Part shown: positions 22,301-34,043 of the stretch, piece by piece
How positions within the stretch are numbered: position 1 is the first letter of the stretch
Layout: each line of letters opens with the position of its first letter
Made by a program: the position numbers and the translations under genes
Origin: Moniliella sp. 'wahieum'
Lineage: Eukaryota > Basidiomycota > Moniliellomycetes > Moniliellales > Moniliellaceae
Reading direction: 5' to 3'
Assembly: GCA_003971905.1 (NCBI GenBank)
Contig: RSEE01000002.1
Span: forward strand, 806,001 to 870,000
Length of the DNA stretch: 64,000 nucleotides
Notes under the pieces: model-generated
Databases searched by the model: none
Told to the model about the DNA's origin: nothing
What the model saw: the letters and a program-made list of their open reading frames with translations, nothing else

Positions 22301-24395
22301 CCAGCTGATCGACCAAGTTGGCGACGGCTGTGCCCGAGTCGACCACCCGGAGGACGTTTCGGTGACGGTGAAGGCGTTTATGGCAGCGGACTTGCCACAC
22401 GAGTTGATTGAGCTGTTGGAGAAGATATCCTTGAGCCCTCTGCCTTCAGTGACAACCGCTCGTTGCAGAACTCCTCCTCCTCACGGCGGTGGGACGGACA
22501 AGGGTAAGGTGATGGCTTGATTGAGCGACTGCAAGGGTATGAGGATGAGATTGCGAAGATTAACGATCGAAAACGGGCTGTATGAAGAGGCGCTCAAGAT
22601 TTACCAAAAGGCCGAGCCGAGCGCCGCTAGACGCGATGAATGTGTTGGTGGAGCACATTGTCCATTGATCGTGCGCGCTCTTTGCCAACAAGCTGGATCA
22701 GCCCGAGCTTTGGTCGCGCCTGCCAAGGCTCAGCTGGACGGTCTGCGGGTGAAGGACGCGATCGATTCTTACATCCGTGCCGAGGATCCGTCCAACTTCA
22801 GCGAGGTGATCGAGATCGCTGAGCGTGCTGGGCGGGAGGAGGAGTTGATTCGGTTCCTCCAGATGGCGCGCAAAAAGGCCCGGAGCCGCTGATCGACACC
22901 GAATATGCCTACTGCTTGGCCAAGGCGAACCGTCTGTCGGATATGGAGGAGTTCCTGAGCATGACCAATGTAGCGGACCTTCTCGCTGTCGGAGAGAAGT
23001 GCTTCAACGATGAGTTGTACGAGGCAGCCAAGATGCTGTTCACCAGCGTGTCCAACTATGCCCGTTTGGCTACCACGCTGGTGTTCCTTGGCGACTACCA
23101 GGGCGCGGTCGAGGCGGCTCGGAAGGCTGGCAACACGGCGGTGTGGAAGCAGGTTCATGCGGCCTGCCTCAAGAAGGGCGAGTACAAACTGGCCCAGATT
23201 GCTGGTCTGGCGGTGGGGTGTCATGCAGAGGAGCTCGGGGGCCTGACCCGGGCGTACGAGCGCTTGGGTCTGTTTGACGAGCTGCTCGAGCTTCTCCAGG
23301 CTGGGCTTGGACTGGAGAGTGCCAGCAAGGCCCTCTTCACTCTGTGTGCCCAGAGTCTGGCCAAGTACCAGCCAGCGAAGCTCATGGAGCACCTCAAGCT
23401 CCACTGGTCGCGCATCAACCTTCCTCCTGTTGCGCGGATGTGCGAGCAGTACGCGCTGTACCCAGAGGCGGCCTTCTGCTTGACCAAGGACTCGGAGAAT
23501 GATGAGGCGGCGATGATGACGATGGACCGGGTGGTGGTTTGGGATGACTTGACGCACGATGGGTTCAAAGACTTGATTGCACGCGTATCCAACGTTGAGA
23601 TCTTCTACCGTGCGATCAACTTCTATATCCAGCAGCATCCCCTGCTTCTCAACGACCTTCTTGTTACCCTCGGCGCGACCAAGCGTTGGACCAGGGCGTG
23701 GTGCGCATGCTGAAGAAGGCGATCAGTTCCCTCTTGCTTCGGGCTTCCTTCTCTCGGGACTCAAGCTCGACCTTCCGAGGTGAACGATGCAGTGTTTGAC
23801 CTGTTGATCGAAGAGGAGGACCACGCACAGTTGCGCTCGCTGCTCGGCACCGTCGAGTCGTTTGGCATGCTTGAGCTCGCCCGCCGCCTGGAGAGCTCGG
23901 AGCTGCTCGAGTTCCGCCGGATTGCCGTCTACCTGTACAACCGTCTCAAGCTGTGGGATGAATCGATTGCGCTGTCCCAACGGGATCGTCTGCTGAAGGA
24001 CGCCATTGCCACCGCGAGCGAATCGAACAATGTCAAGGTGGCTAAGTCGTTGTTCGAGTACATTGTCTCGCTCGGCAACTGGGAAGCAACGGCGGCAATG
24101 CTGTACGCGTGCGAATGGCTGCTGGAGGAGGACTATGTTCAGGAGCTGCGCTGGCGCAAGGGAATCCCCTCGGACTTTGTACAGCCCTACATGATCCAGC
24201 AGACGGCACGCGCAATGCGGCGCTCAAGCACTTGGCCAAGCAACTGGCCGACCTGCAAACCAAGTCTGTCCAGAAGGAGGAGGAGGAAGACAACACTCCA
24301 ATCCTGGGCCCGGGTGCGATGGGTCCTCGTATGATCACTGCTGCCCCACTGGGTTTGGGCCGCAGCCCACGGGCATGTACGGCGGCATGTTCTGA
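19351..24395 (+). CDS. CHC1: Clathrin heavy chain
   Basis: Clathrin heavy chain forms the triskelion legs that coat endocytic and trans-Golgi vesicles. The product starts [20 protein letters not shown], shows the N-terminal propeller ([20 protein letters not shown]), the linker, the long run of CHCR alpha-solenoid repeats (for example [20 protein letters not shown]), and ends in an Asp/Glu stretch with PTGMYGGMF. Coding length fits the usual ~1,680 aa. One intron is at 19518-19583 (GTGCGT...CTGCAG), giving SNV-LRRP across the junction. At least a dozen single-base frame slips break the frame, for example near 19670 (LQIFSIEAK needs one more T), 20455, 20905, 21320, 21675, 21845, 22240, 22630 and 23690. 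Conserved sequence resumes each time, so sequence error is likelier than gene death. Promoter holds the GAACGTTC motif. Confidence 0.93.
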
Positions 24396-24942
24396 TTTTG
24401 ACTACCGAAGCCTCCCCCCTCGTCTCCCCTACTTAATCGTTGGTGTCGGTGCACTGGAATGGTCACGTCGATGACGGACCGCCCACGTCGCCTTCCTAGC
24501 CTATTTTCGTCGTCTCTGTCCCTCGTTCGCTCGAGGCTGTTATGCAAAACATCAGACTTCTAATTTGGTACTTGACGGCGTGACGGCCTTCGAGACCAGC
24601 ATCGTAGAGCACCTGTAAAGAGGACATGGTTACCATGGTGTTGGCCAGGGCGAAGACCGAACAGAAACATTTTGCTGTCCTCAATTGGTGCGCTGCTGCA
24701 ATTCCCCCAGATTCCCCCATTCCCCAATCCAAGCGGGCGGGTGTACGAGTACGCGCGCACAACCCTACTACTAATATCAGCCGAGCCATTTTCCCCATGA
24801 ATACGGCCTACACAGTCCTCCTATGCCGAAATGCCTGATTATGTGCCGCAGCAGAAGTAACCCTACCGTTGTGCGCCTAGCCCGAACGAAGCTGACCTCC
24901 AGCGCACCATCGACGTGCCCCAGCCCACCAAGCCAGCTCAAT
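24396..24942. other. CHC1 3' region and RPS15 promoter
   Basis: No separate gene seen. Two AACCCTA telobox-like elements at 24761 and 24859 lie upstream of RPS15; such boxes are common in ribosomal-protein promoters of many eukaryotes. Confidence 0.5.
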
Positions 24943-25488
24943 ATGTGAGTGTTGTGGCAAGGCCCTTGGGCTAGCTACGTCTGCCCCCGTTTCTCGCCCT
25001 GACGGGTCGCTTGAGCCCGTGCTGACCGTTATTCCAGGGACTCGTACGATGCTGCTGAGGCGGCCGCCCTCAAGGCCCGCCGGACGTTCAAGAAGTCCTA
25101 CTACCGCGGGATTGAGCTCTCGAAGCTGCTCGACCTGAGCAACGAGGAGTTCATGGGCATTGTCCACGCCCGTGCGCGCCGTCGCTTCCAGCGCGGTCTT
25201 AAGCGTAAACCTATGGGTCTTATCAAGAAGCTTCGCAAGGCCAAGCAGGAGGCGCCTCCCAACGAGAAGCCTGCGCTTGTCAAGACGCACCTGCGCAACA
25301 TGATTGTCGTGCCCGAAATGATTGGCTCGGTGATTGGCATCTACACCGGCAAGGTCTTTGCCACGGTGGAGATCAAGCCTGAGATGGTGGCCCACTACCT
25401 TGGCGAGTTTGCTATGACCTACCTCCCCTCGGCACATGGACGTCCCGGTCTGGGCGCCCAGGCGGGCCGTTTCATTCCGCTCAAGTAA
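24943..25488 (+). CDS. RPS15: 40S ribosomal protein S15 (uS19)
   Basis: uS19 is a small-subunit ribosomal protein near the decoding region. The predicted 150-aa product reads [18 protein letters not shown], then [37 protein letters not shown], and ends with [17 protein letters not shown] plus IPLK, matching the family along its whole length. The open frame upstream of 25038 is closed by a stop at 25012, so the start must come from an earlier exon. The best fit joins AT (24943-24944) to G (25038) over an intron at 24945-25037 (GTGAGTG...TTCCAG), so the initiator codon itself is split. The frame is intact. Confidence 0.9.
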
Positions 25489-26490
25489 CTTGGCTCGAAT
25501 TTGCCTGTGGTTCTTTCCCTTGTCGGGCTCTTGTGCCCCACATGTTGAGCGGTTCCCGCGACGGGGCACTGTGATCGAGACCGAGAATGGCTCAAAACGG
25601 TGGTGATCCAAGCCACCCCATCTATGCATCTACTTCCCCCAGGCCGATTTGCTTGGTCTTGTTTTTTTGTGTTTAGAGACCCTTGTCTGTTGGTACTGAT
25701 GGTTGTGTTTCGTTTTGAGGTTGGGCTCTTAAGGGCGAGGAGAGCACTTATCTCTCTCAGGGCCTGGCTCCCGGGAGGCTTAGCCTGCCGCCTGCCCTGG
25801 TGGTGGGCGAGTCCCTTTGGTAGTGCAGGTGCCCGGTGCGTAGGGACCTTGTGGCCCCCGTGCATTCGCAAAGGCAGAGTCCTAGATCCAGCCCGTCTCT
25901 CATGCCGAGTCTGTATGGCTTGCAGAAGTGGGGCCCCTTTGTTGCCAGGTCCACGTGTGAGGTCCGTATGCGTTGGAATGCTATGAGTTTCTTAGGGGAC
26001 AACTACCGCCCTGCTGTGATCCTGTCGGAGTTGCCGACGATTGTAGAGAGCGAAGATGGTTCGGCTGTGACATGTGATGGCCGACGAAAAGAGAAGCGAG
26101 CGAACATACCGAATGCATCCCGAGAGCAGCCAGCCGCATTGACCAAGTTGGAAGACCACGAAAAAGAGCCGGAGTTGGCCCTTGCGCGGCTAACCTCACC
26201 GCGGCCGTGTCAAAGGCGAAGAAGGTGTGAGCCTGAGCGAGCGTAAACTGGTGGGGCCACGATCACTAATCCCTCTCAGCCTGGGAGGCAAATGAACGTT
26301 CAACTTGGGCCGCCACCCACACGCGATGGCCGAACCCTAGCAGCACGGGCGCAGTGTTGGGGACGCGTTCCTCTCGGCTCGCGTCGGGGCGCGTAGAGGA
26401 CGTCGCCCGCCCGGCGGCCAGAGCGCCTCTGCCGCGTCTAACCACCTGCGCTGCCTTCCCGCACCGCCCCCACCAAGCCGCCTGCCCACC
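25489..26490. other. RPS15-SMC1 intergenic region
   Basis: No convincing gene. A 136-aa frame at 25836-26246 has no domain. AATGAACGTTCAACTTG at 26291-26307 is a further copy of the promoter palindrome, about 190 bp before the SMC1 start. Confidence 0.45.
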
Positions 26491-29400
26491 ATGCCTCTCG
26501 TCCGTCTCGAGACGGAGAACTTCAAGAGCTACCGCGGCAAGCAGGTCATCGGCCCCTTCTACTCCTTCAGCTGTGTCATTGGCCCCAATGGCAGCGGCAA
26601 GTCCAACCTCATGGACGCCATCTCCTTCGTCTTGGGCGTCAAGAGCCAACAGCTGCGCTCCAGCCAGCTCCGCGATCTCATTTATCGCGGTCGCCGCGAC
26701 GAGGACGACGATGGGTCCGACGACGACCAGGCTGACGCTCCGCGCGGCCAGGATCTGGCCAGCGCGCCTCGGTCAAGGCCATTTACCGCGATGGACGCGG
26801 CGCCGAGCATGAGTTCATGCGCACGTACGTACCTCCCCCCCCCCATCTCTTTCATGGCTGACCCTCTGTTGGCTACCTAGTATTTACCTCAGTGGGGGCA
26901 GCGAATACCGTCTGAACGGGCGTGTCACTTCCTACGCCCAGTACAACGCCAAGCTCATGCAGTTTAACATCCTCGTCAAGGCCAAGAATTTCCTCGTGTT
27001 CCAAGGCGACGTGGAAGCGGTTGCCTCTCAAAGCGCCAAAGACCTCAGCAAGTTGGTGGACCAATCAGTGGCTCCCTCGATCTACGCGAGGAGTACGAAG
27101 AAGCCAAGGTTGCCATGGACAAGGCGACCGAAAACTCCACCTTTGCCTTCAACAAGCGTCGCGGCATCAACTCGGAAATCAAGCAATTCCGTGAGCAGAA
27201 GAGCGAAGCAGAGCGCTACGAAGCACTTCTTGATGCCAAAGACGACCTTGTCCGCCAGCACTTGTTGTGGAAGCTCTTTCATATCGACCGGGACGTCAAC
27301 CGCCAAACGGAGACAATTGAGAATTTGAGCGCGCAACTTGCTGAACTCCAAGACCGGGCCGGTGACGAGAACAGAGTGTTATCGCCGCTCGTACAGCCGC
27401 AGGTCGTGTTCAGCGCGACATTCTGGCGCAAGAGACTGCCATCAAGCGACCCAGGCGGAGCTGAGCGAAGCGCAACCGCGACTGGAAGCGGTCGAAACGA
27501 GGATTGAATATTCGCGCCGCGCCATTGAGAATTCCGAACACGTGCGTGACCGCGTTGAAGCTGATCTGGTCAAGCATAAGGACAAGGTTACCAAACTCAG
27601 GCGGATCGCGCGACGGCTCAGGCCGCTGCTGCCACTGCAGAGGCCCGCCGTCAGGCTGCCGCAGAGGCTGCCGGTCTGGCGCTCAACGAGCAAGATCATG
27701 CCGAGTACCTCGAGCTCAAGGCCATTGCCGAAGGCCGGGCCATGCCTGAGCGGCAACAGTTTGCTACCATGGAGCGCTCGCTTCGTGCCGCAACAGAAGC
27801 GATTCGTAGCTTGGAAGACAAAGCCGCTTTGCTCACAAGCCAGCGGGAGCGTCTCCAAGAGGAACAAGATCGTCTACGTCCCCTTCGGTCCGATGCCGAG
27901 GCGCGGCTTTCCCAATTGGATGCTAACCTGGCCCGCACCCGGGCCGAGGCTGAGCAACTTCGCACAGCGCGCGAGGAGATTCGTTCAAGGGAACGCGTGT
28001 TGCAGCAATCTCTTCAGGAGACGCTCAACCGCCTCCTTCAGGCTCAGCGAGACCAGCGAGAATCGGATCGGGCGGTACGGATGCGGGAGACCATCTCGAC
28101 GCTTACACGTCTTTTCCCTGGCGTGCGGGGGCGCATCATTGACTTGTGCGAGCCTACACAAGCCAAGTATGGAACGGCCATCTCGACCGTGCTGGGACGC
28201 AACGCCGACGCGATCGTGGTGGATCACGAGAAAACAGCTATCGATTGTATTGAGTACATGCGCAACCAGCGTGTGGGACAAGCCACCTTTATCCCGCTGG
28301 ATACGATCCAAGTCAAGCCCATCAATGACCGTTTGCGCAGCTTGGTCAAAGGTGCTCGCCTAGCCATCGATGTGATGCGGTTCCCCGGTGCTGTTCTGCG
28401 TGCTGTCCAGCATGCATGTGGGAATGCTCTCGTATGTGATACGATGGCAATTGCCCGGAAAGTGGCGTACGAGCATCGCCAAGAGGGCAAGGCGGTCACC
28501 CTCGAGGGCACCATCATTCACAAAAGTGGTCTCATCACGGGTGGGCAAGACCGCCAGGCCCCTACCCGGCGATGGGACGAGAAGGAACTGATGGCGCTTC
28601 AGCGACAAAAAGAGCGGCGCACGCAGAGCTCAAGGAGCTGCAAAAGCGCAAGGTTGCTCTCGGGATGACAGCACCATCACAGGGCAAATTAATACGATCG
28701 AGGCTGACATGGCCGGTGTGCGAGACGAACTGCGCGCCTTGGAAAGCAAGTTCTGACCTGGCGGAGGAGGAATCAATGGCTGCAGCCCAGATGGAGCAGG
28801 TTTCCCCTCAACTGGAGGAAGCGCGGGCAGCCGTGGCTGCCGAGGAAGCTCGGACGAGCGGGCTGCGGGCGACGATTGCCGCGGCTGAGGACGATGTGTT
28901 TGGGGAATTCTGCGAGCGCATTGGGGTTCCTCACATCCGTGCCTACGAAGAACGTCAAGTTCGCCTGCTCGAAGCCCAGGCGGCTGCCGTCTTCAGTCCG
29001 AGACTCACGTCAAGCACATCACGCACCAGCTCAACTTTGAACTGCAGACGGTGACGGGCGTGGAGGAACGGTTGCGGACGTTGGCACGATCGATCGAGAA
29101 GGAACGTACTAAGATGGAAGCTGCTCAAGTCCAGCGGGACGCGACCCTGTCCGAGGTAGAGGACCTGCGAAACCAGAGCCAGGCTGCGGCCAACCGCCTC
29201 ACACAGCTCCAGGCGGAACACGACGAGGCCAAACAAGCCCTGTCAGCGGCGAAGCGAAGCGCTTCTCAGGCAATCCGGGCACTTGATAGCGCCCATCGTC
29301 AAATCGCCGCGTGCAACGACACGATCGTGCGTCTGGGCTCGGAACGCCTTGAGGTCTACCGCCGCTGCCGCCTTGAGGTGGTGGACTTGCCCTTGAGCCG

Positions 29401-30235
29401 GGGCGACTTGGCCAGCGTGCCCCTGATGAACGCAGCAGACGAGGACGAGCAATGGACGTGGACCAAGACTCGACCGCGCCGGTCCACATTCGCGATTATG
29501 GTATTCGAGTCGTATATGACGATTTGACCGACGAAGAAAAGCGTGATGGCTCTGAGCAGATGGAGCAGACCTTTTCCGAACGGATCGAGGAGGCAACCTC
29601 GGAAATTGACCGTATGGTGCCCAACATGAAGGCCAACGAGCGTCTGGGAGACACGGAGACCAAATTGGCTCAAACCGAACAAGAGTTTGAGCGCTCGCGC
29701 CGAGAGGCCAGAAGGCTAGGGACGAGTTTGCGCGCATCAAACGGAGGAGATGCGACTGTTCAATTGCGCCTACCGTCACATTTCGGAACGAATCGATCCG
29801 ATCTACAAGGAGCTCACCAAGGGACGGGCCGCCCCCATGGGTGGGATTGCTTACCTGTCATTGGAAGATACGGAGGAACCCTACCTTAGCGGGATCAAGT
29901 ACCATGCCATGCCGCCCATGAAGCGTTTCCGGGACATGGACCAGTTGAGTGGCGGTGAGAAGACGATGGCCGCCCTTGCTCTCTTGTTTGCCATCCACTC
30001 TTACCAACCCGCGCCGTTCTTTGTGTTGGACGAGGTGGATGCGGCGCTGGATTCGCAAAACGTGGCCAAGGTTAGCGATTATATTCGGCAGCATGCCAAT
30101 GATGCTTTCCAGTTCATCGTCATTTCGCTCAAGGCGTCGTTGTACGAACGTTCTCAGGCACTTGTCGGCATTTACCGCGACCAGGCCGTCAATTCGTCGG
30201 CGACCTTGACGCTCAATTTGGAGAGTTATGCCTAG
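26491..30235 (+). CDS. SMC1: Cohesin subunit Smc1
   Basis: Smc1 pairs with Smc3 in the cohesin ring that holds sister chromatids together. Seen in order: N-terminal ATPase half with [16 protein letters not shown] and Walker [10 protein letters not shown] at residues 31-39; the Smc1-type stretch [31 protein letters not shown]; a first coiled coil; a hinge around [13 protein letters not shown] and [18 protein letters not shown]; a second coiled coil; and the C-terminal half with signature [15 protein letters not shown], Walker [13 protein letters not shown], and end LNLESYA. One intron at 26825-26880 (GTACGTACC...CTACCTAG) restores [13 protein letters not shown]. Several frame slips occur (for example near 26760, 27065, 27370, 27600, 28610, 29000, 29450, 29735), again with conserved sequence on both sides. 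SMC1 rather than SMC3 is supported by the N-terminal and post-Walker sequence. Confidence 0.92.
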
Positions 30236-30464
30236 CTCTTCTCTCTCCTGTTTTGTGGCTGTGGCTTCCAAGTGCTCCCTCTCCTTGACCAAAATTTGGG
30301 CGCTTCTGTTGTGTGTTTGATCCCTGTTTCTCTTTTTCTCCTGGCTCTGAATGAGTCAGGCTCGATATACACCTGAGATGTTCACTAAACCATAGGGCGG
30401 GCAACCTATTCGATTCGCGTTGCATAGGCTAGGGTATCTCAGTAGAAAAGAGACCTACATAACG

Positions 30465-31360
30465 TCATAACGTCTCGGCCTCCTCGACTCGTCGCTGCTG
30501 CGCCTCGAGCTGGGTGACCTGCCGTTCCATCGCGTACAGCGCTTGGTCCCACTCGACACACAACTCGCTCACCGTATCCACATACTGGCCATACGACGCC
30601 AAGAGGGAGTTCATCTCTTGTTCCAACTCGACCGAGTCGGCCCGGAGGCCCGCCAGGACGTCCGTGTCCAACTGCGCGAGCCGGCGTGCCAGGTCTCCAG
30701 CACTTGCTCTGTCGTATGCGGCCGGGCATCGACGCCATCCAGCGAGTCGGAGGAAGGCATTCCTTGCTCGGCTGGCGCCGCCGCGGACCGAGCGGCCCGG
30801 GGGCGCGTAGGCTCCGAGCCGGAGCGGGTACGCGGAGGGTAAGTACGTCGCGCTTGTCCAACAAACTGCACTCTTCCAATTGACGCGCCACCTCCTTCCA
30901 TTGCGGCAACATTTCCACCAGCAGACTCAGTTGGGCCTCTGTGGGCGGCGCGGGCGCAGACGTGTCCTCGTCGGGCACATGGCCCGACAAGACAAACTCG
31001 GGAGAGAGGTAGGCTTGGTCGCGTGCGTCTGGAGCATGGGCCGGGGGTGCGTCAGAGCCTGCGGCCTGGCAGTGCGTGAGAAGAAGGAGGAGTGAGGGGC
31101 AGACGTACAGTTGGCCAGAAGGCACTGAGAACGGGTCCTGCTGGGCCCGCTCCCACAGTAGCGCGCTGGCTTGGGCTGCGGGCAACGAGGGTGGGGGTAG
31201 CGGTGGCGGTGTCGGTGTCGGTGGGCGCGGTGGGAGGCGGAGGAGGGGCGGGGGGGCGGGGGGGGCCGTGGACAAATGCGTGGAGCGCGCGCTGGCGCAG
31301 GAGGAGTGCGTGGAGCGGGTCGATGGGCTGCGGGAGCGCGGCAGAGGCGGCGGTGTCCAT
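30465..31360 (-). CDS. Dynactin p24-like subunit (DCTN3 family)
   Basis: Dynactin p24/p22 is a coiled-coil shoulder subunit of the complex that activates dynein. The order of features matches DCTN3: an N-terminal helix (LHALLLRQRALHAFVHGPP), a central segment AYLSPEFVLSGHVPDED like the family's YLDPEY...IPD, a helix LSLLVEMLPQWKEVARQLEE, and a C-terminal coil LRADSVELEQEMNSLLASYG then VDTVSELCVEWDQALYAMER. A Pro/Thr-rich insert follows the first helix. An intron is likely near 31050-31110 (GTACGTCTG...CTGCCAG), and frame slips lie near 31190, 30845 and 30680. The start at 31360 (MDTAASAALPQPIDPL) is the first Met before the helix. Divergent from the neighbour at 31848. The match is by eye and weak in identity, so a different coiled-coil protein is possible. 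Confidence 0.6.
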
Positions 31361-31847
31361 GGCGAGGCGGAGGGCCAATCAGGTGGCCTCGGCCAGTGCG
31401 GTTGCCAAAGGGAGGTGCAAACCATACCGACCAGAGCGAGCGGAGTGCGCCACGCGGGCTTACGTACGCCGTCGGCAGCCGGCCCTTTCAAATGTCACGG
31501 GCACGTGACGTGTGAGGCATCCCGACGGATCGGCCAGGCACAAATGAAAGTTGATTAATTGTTGATTCATGCATCATGCATCATGGGAATCGATTGGTCA
31601 TTGCGATCGATCACCGGCGGAGGGTACTTGCTGCTCAGATCGCTCAGACAAACATCATGCATCCTGCACATCACAGCGTAGGTTCGTTCAGCAACGTTGT
31701 GGCTACGCAGTGTGGGCACGTACCAGACTACCACGTTCATACGCTGAGCCACCAGGCTACTGTGGTCACTGGTGCGGCAGCAAGCTCCAAGCGGCAAGCG
31801 TCTGATTTTTCCTGCGCTTCACCACCACCACCCCCTCGTGCGCTGCC
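31361..31847. other. Divergent intergenic region
   Basis: A 487-bp gap between divergent genes. Contains the palindromic GTCACGGGCACGTGACGTGTGA stretch near 31495 and repeated ATGCATCATGCATCATG at 31569-31585. No GAACGTTC element is seen. Confidence 0.4.
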
Positions 31848-33306
31848 ATGACGGCCCCTGACACCCGCCCGTCGTCCCGCTCGTCATCCGCCAACGACGT
31901 CTTTGTCGACGCCCGCTCCGGCGCCCCGACGCCCACGCCCATCGGCCCACCGCGCGCCTCCGAGGGCGCCGCCACCCTCGTTGATCCCACCCCGCCCAGC
32001 CAACGTTGCAGATCCCACCTCCAAATAGCGCCTCCAACAACACGCCCCAGCCTACCTTGGCCGCCCCTCTGCCCTCGGCGCCAACCTCTCCCAGTGCTGC
32101 CGCCTCAGATGTAGAGAAGGAGCAGCAGCCCCCACATCCCGTCTTTGACGAGGGTGCTCCCCGCCGTGGTGTGCCCAAGCGACCTGAAGAGTATGGCCTC
32201 AAACCAAGAAGCTTGCCTTTGGCGCGCCCTTCCCCGACAGTGGCACCATTAACCCAGTCAAGCCCTCCTGGTGGCAGATGTGGCGCATCCCAGGACCGCT
32301 GAGCCTCCACACCGCCAAGGTTGGTACTTGCTTATCTTTCACATCATTGGTGCCATCTTCATCTCGGCCGGTGCCAACTTTGGGATCGCCTGCGCCATGT
32401 ATCGTAAAAACTCAGATAACAACATCACTATGTGGAAACTCAAAGACAACACAATTGCCGGTGACATGGCAGTTACCATCCTCATTCAGGGCACTGTCAC
32501 CTATGTCATTACCTCCACCATGGTCCATCGCGACGTGTATAAGGGTGTGGTGGCTCCTCTGAGCCGGCCTTGGCCTTACTTGTTGCATCTTCCTTCCACT
32601 CCCAGCCCCAAGGCACCAAGTTCCTGGGCACCCGCTTGCCCTCCCAGGTGCCGGCGGGACAGACCCTGCCCATGGGCCCACTTGTCACCTCCGAAACGGG
32701 CTGGTTCAAAGCATTTTGCCTTTGGTTCGTTCGTTTCATCTTCTGTGGTACCGAGCGCAACGATATCCTTGCTCCTTCCATCAGCTTTGGCCAACGCTGT
32801 CAGCGTTTCCTTTGGACCATTGTTCAGGGCCTTGGCATTTCGGCGTGGTGGTCTGGGCCCCTTTCTGGGGCATTTCCCTTGCATTGTCGCGCCCATCTGG
32901 ACTGGCCACCAAATGGCCCACACCTGGGTCGGCCCAGCGATCAAGTGCACCTACGGTGGCATTCTTGCACTTGTCATTAACCCTTTTATATGTCTCATGG
33001 CCATGGGCCGAGTACAACGTCAAGCGTGCCTACCCGGAGCTACCATTGTGGGAAGAGGACGAGTTGGCCCCAATCAATCGTCAAATGGCAGAGGCAGAAT
33101 CCACCGGATACTCTAGAGACGAGCTGAGCCATCAGTCATCGCCCATACCTGAAGGCCCTTGGTTCTTATTTCCTTTCGCCGCTATATCTTTTTCATCAGA
33201 GGGCGAATCCACCTCATGGACATCATTATCAAGCCTCCTTTTTCGGCCAGGAAGGCTGACCCCTTCGTTTCCACCTTATCGCTATCGGCCCGACGTGGTC
33301 TCATGA
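31848..33306 (+). CDS. Multi-pass membrane protein, DUF2456-like
   Basis: The product has an N-terminal disordered region (MTAPDTRPSSRSSSANDVFV, then Pro/Ser-rich) and at least four membrane segments. Recognisable pieces: KPSWWQMWRIPGPLSLHTAK, the segment LLIFHIIGAIFISAGANFGIA, an inner stretch AGDMAVTILIQGTVTYVITS, then MAHTWVGPAIKCTYGGILAL and an acidic cytosolic tail (YPELPLWEEDELAPIN). This resembles the fungal DUF2456 family (yeast YDR090C type), whose role is poorly known. Frame slips occur near 32000, 32200, 32310, 32560, 32860 and 33000, so the exact protein is uncertain. The stop at 33306 is the first in the tail frame. Family naming is from memory of sequence style and should be checked. 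Confidence 0.6.
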
Positions 33307-34043
33307 GTTTGGGCGTGCTTGCCAGGCTGCCTTTCTTCTCTGTCTTTTTAATGTACTAGTCTTTTGATAATGTACTAGTTTGGTAGCTCTGTTCGTATCG
33401 CCTCTGTTTGAAGCTCATTTTTGGACACGTGCAACATGCACAGAAAGACCTTCATCTTGGTCGGTATGTACTCAAACGCTGAGCGGATCGCCGAGTGCAT
33501 GCTACTTCATGCGATTGGTACATCTATAGACGAGATATGCTATGTCTCGGGTGTGGATACCAAGAACCGCATTGGCAAAAGCAAGTTTTGCGAATGCGTC
33601 TCTCAGCGCAATCGTCAACTCTGTCCTCGTGAGGGCACCCACCCTTCATCCATATAGCGTCTCAAGCTGGACAAGTCAAATTTGCTTAACACTCCGTTCG
33701 GCCGCATGGCCGACCACAACTTACGAACAGGATGTTGAGAGTTAAATATGCTTCCGAGCGATCGGCTACAGAGATGGTGGGGATGGAGCGGGGGTGTTTC
33801 TGCCTAGCTGGAACCGGCCTAGAAGAAGAGGAGGATGCAATTGCCGCCTTTCCATGTCCTTGGACGGGACATGTGAGCTTCATCACGTGATGCGGCACTC
33901 CTACAATACTTATGTCAGCGGCAGTGCGGAGAGGGCGAGCGGAATGCAAGCCGGCGCGGAATGACAGACAAATTTGAGCTTGACCGAACACATTGCTCTC
34001 AAGTACAACGCCGTGGCCTTTTTTTCCCTTCACCATCTCCGGC
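33307..34043. other. Intergenic DNA upstream of MTR4
   Basis: No gene supported. A 78-aa frame at 33421-33657 lacks domains. The part next to MTR4 holds a short pyrimidine-rich leader. Confidence 0.45.

Noticed and set aside
25836-26246. 136-codon plus-strand frame before SMC1
   Set aside because: No domain, no promoter feature, and it overlaps the likely RPS15 3' region and SMC1 upstream DNA.
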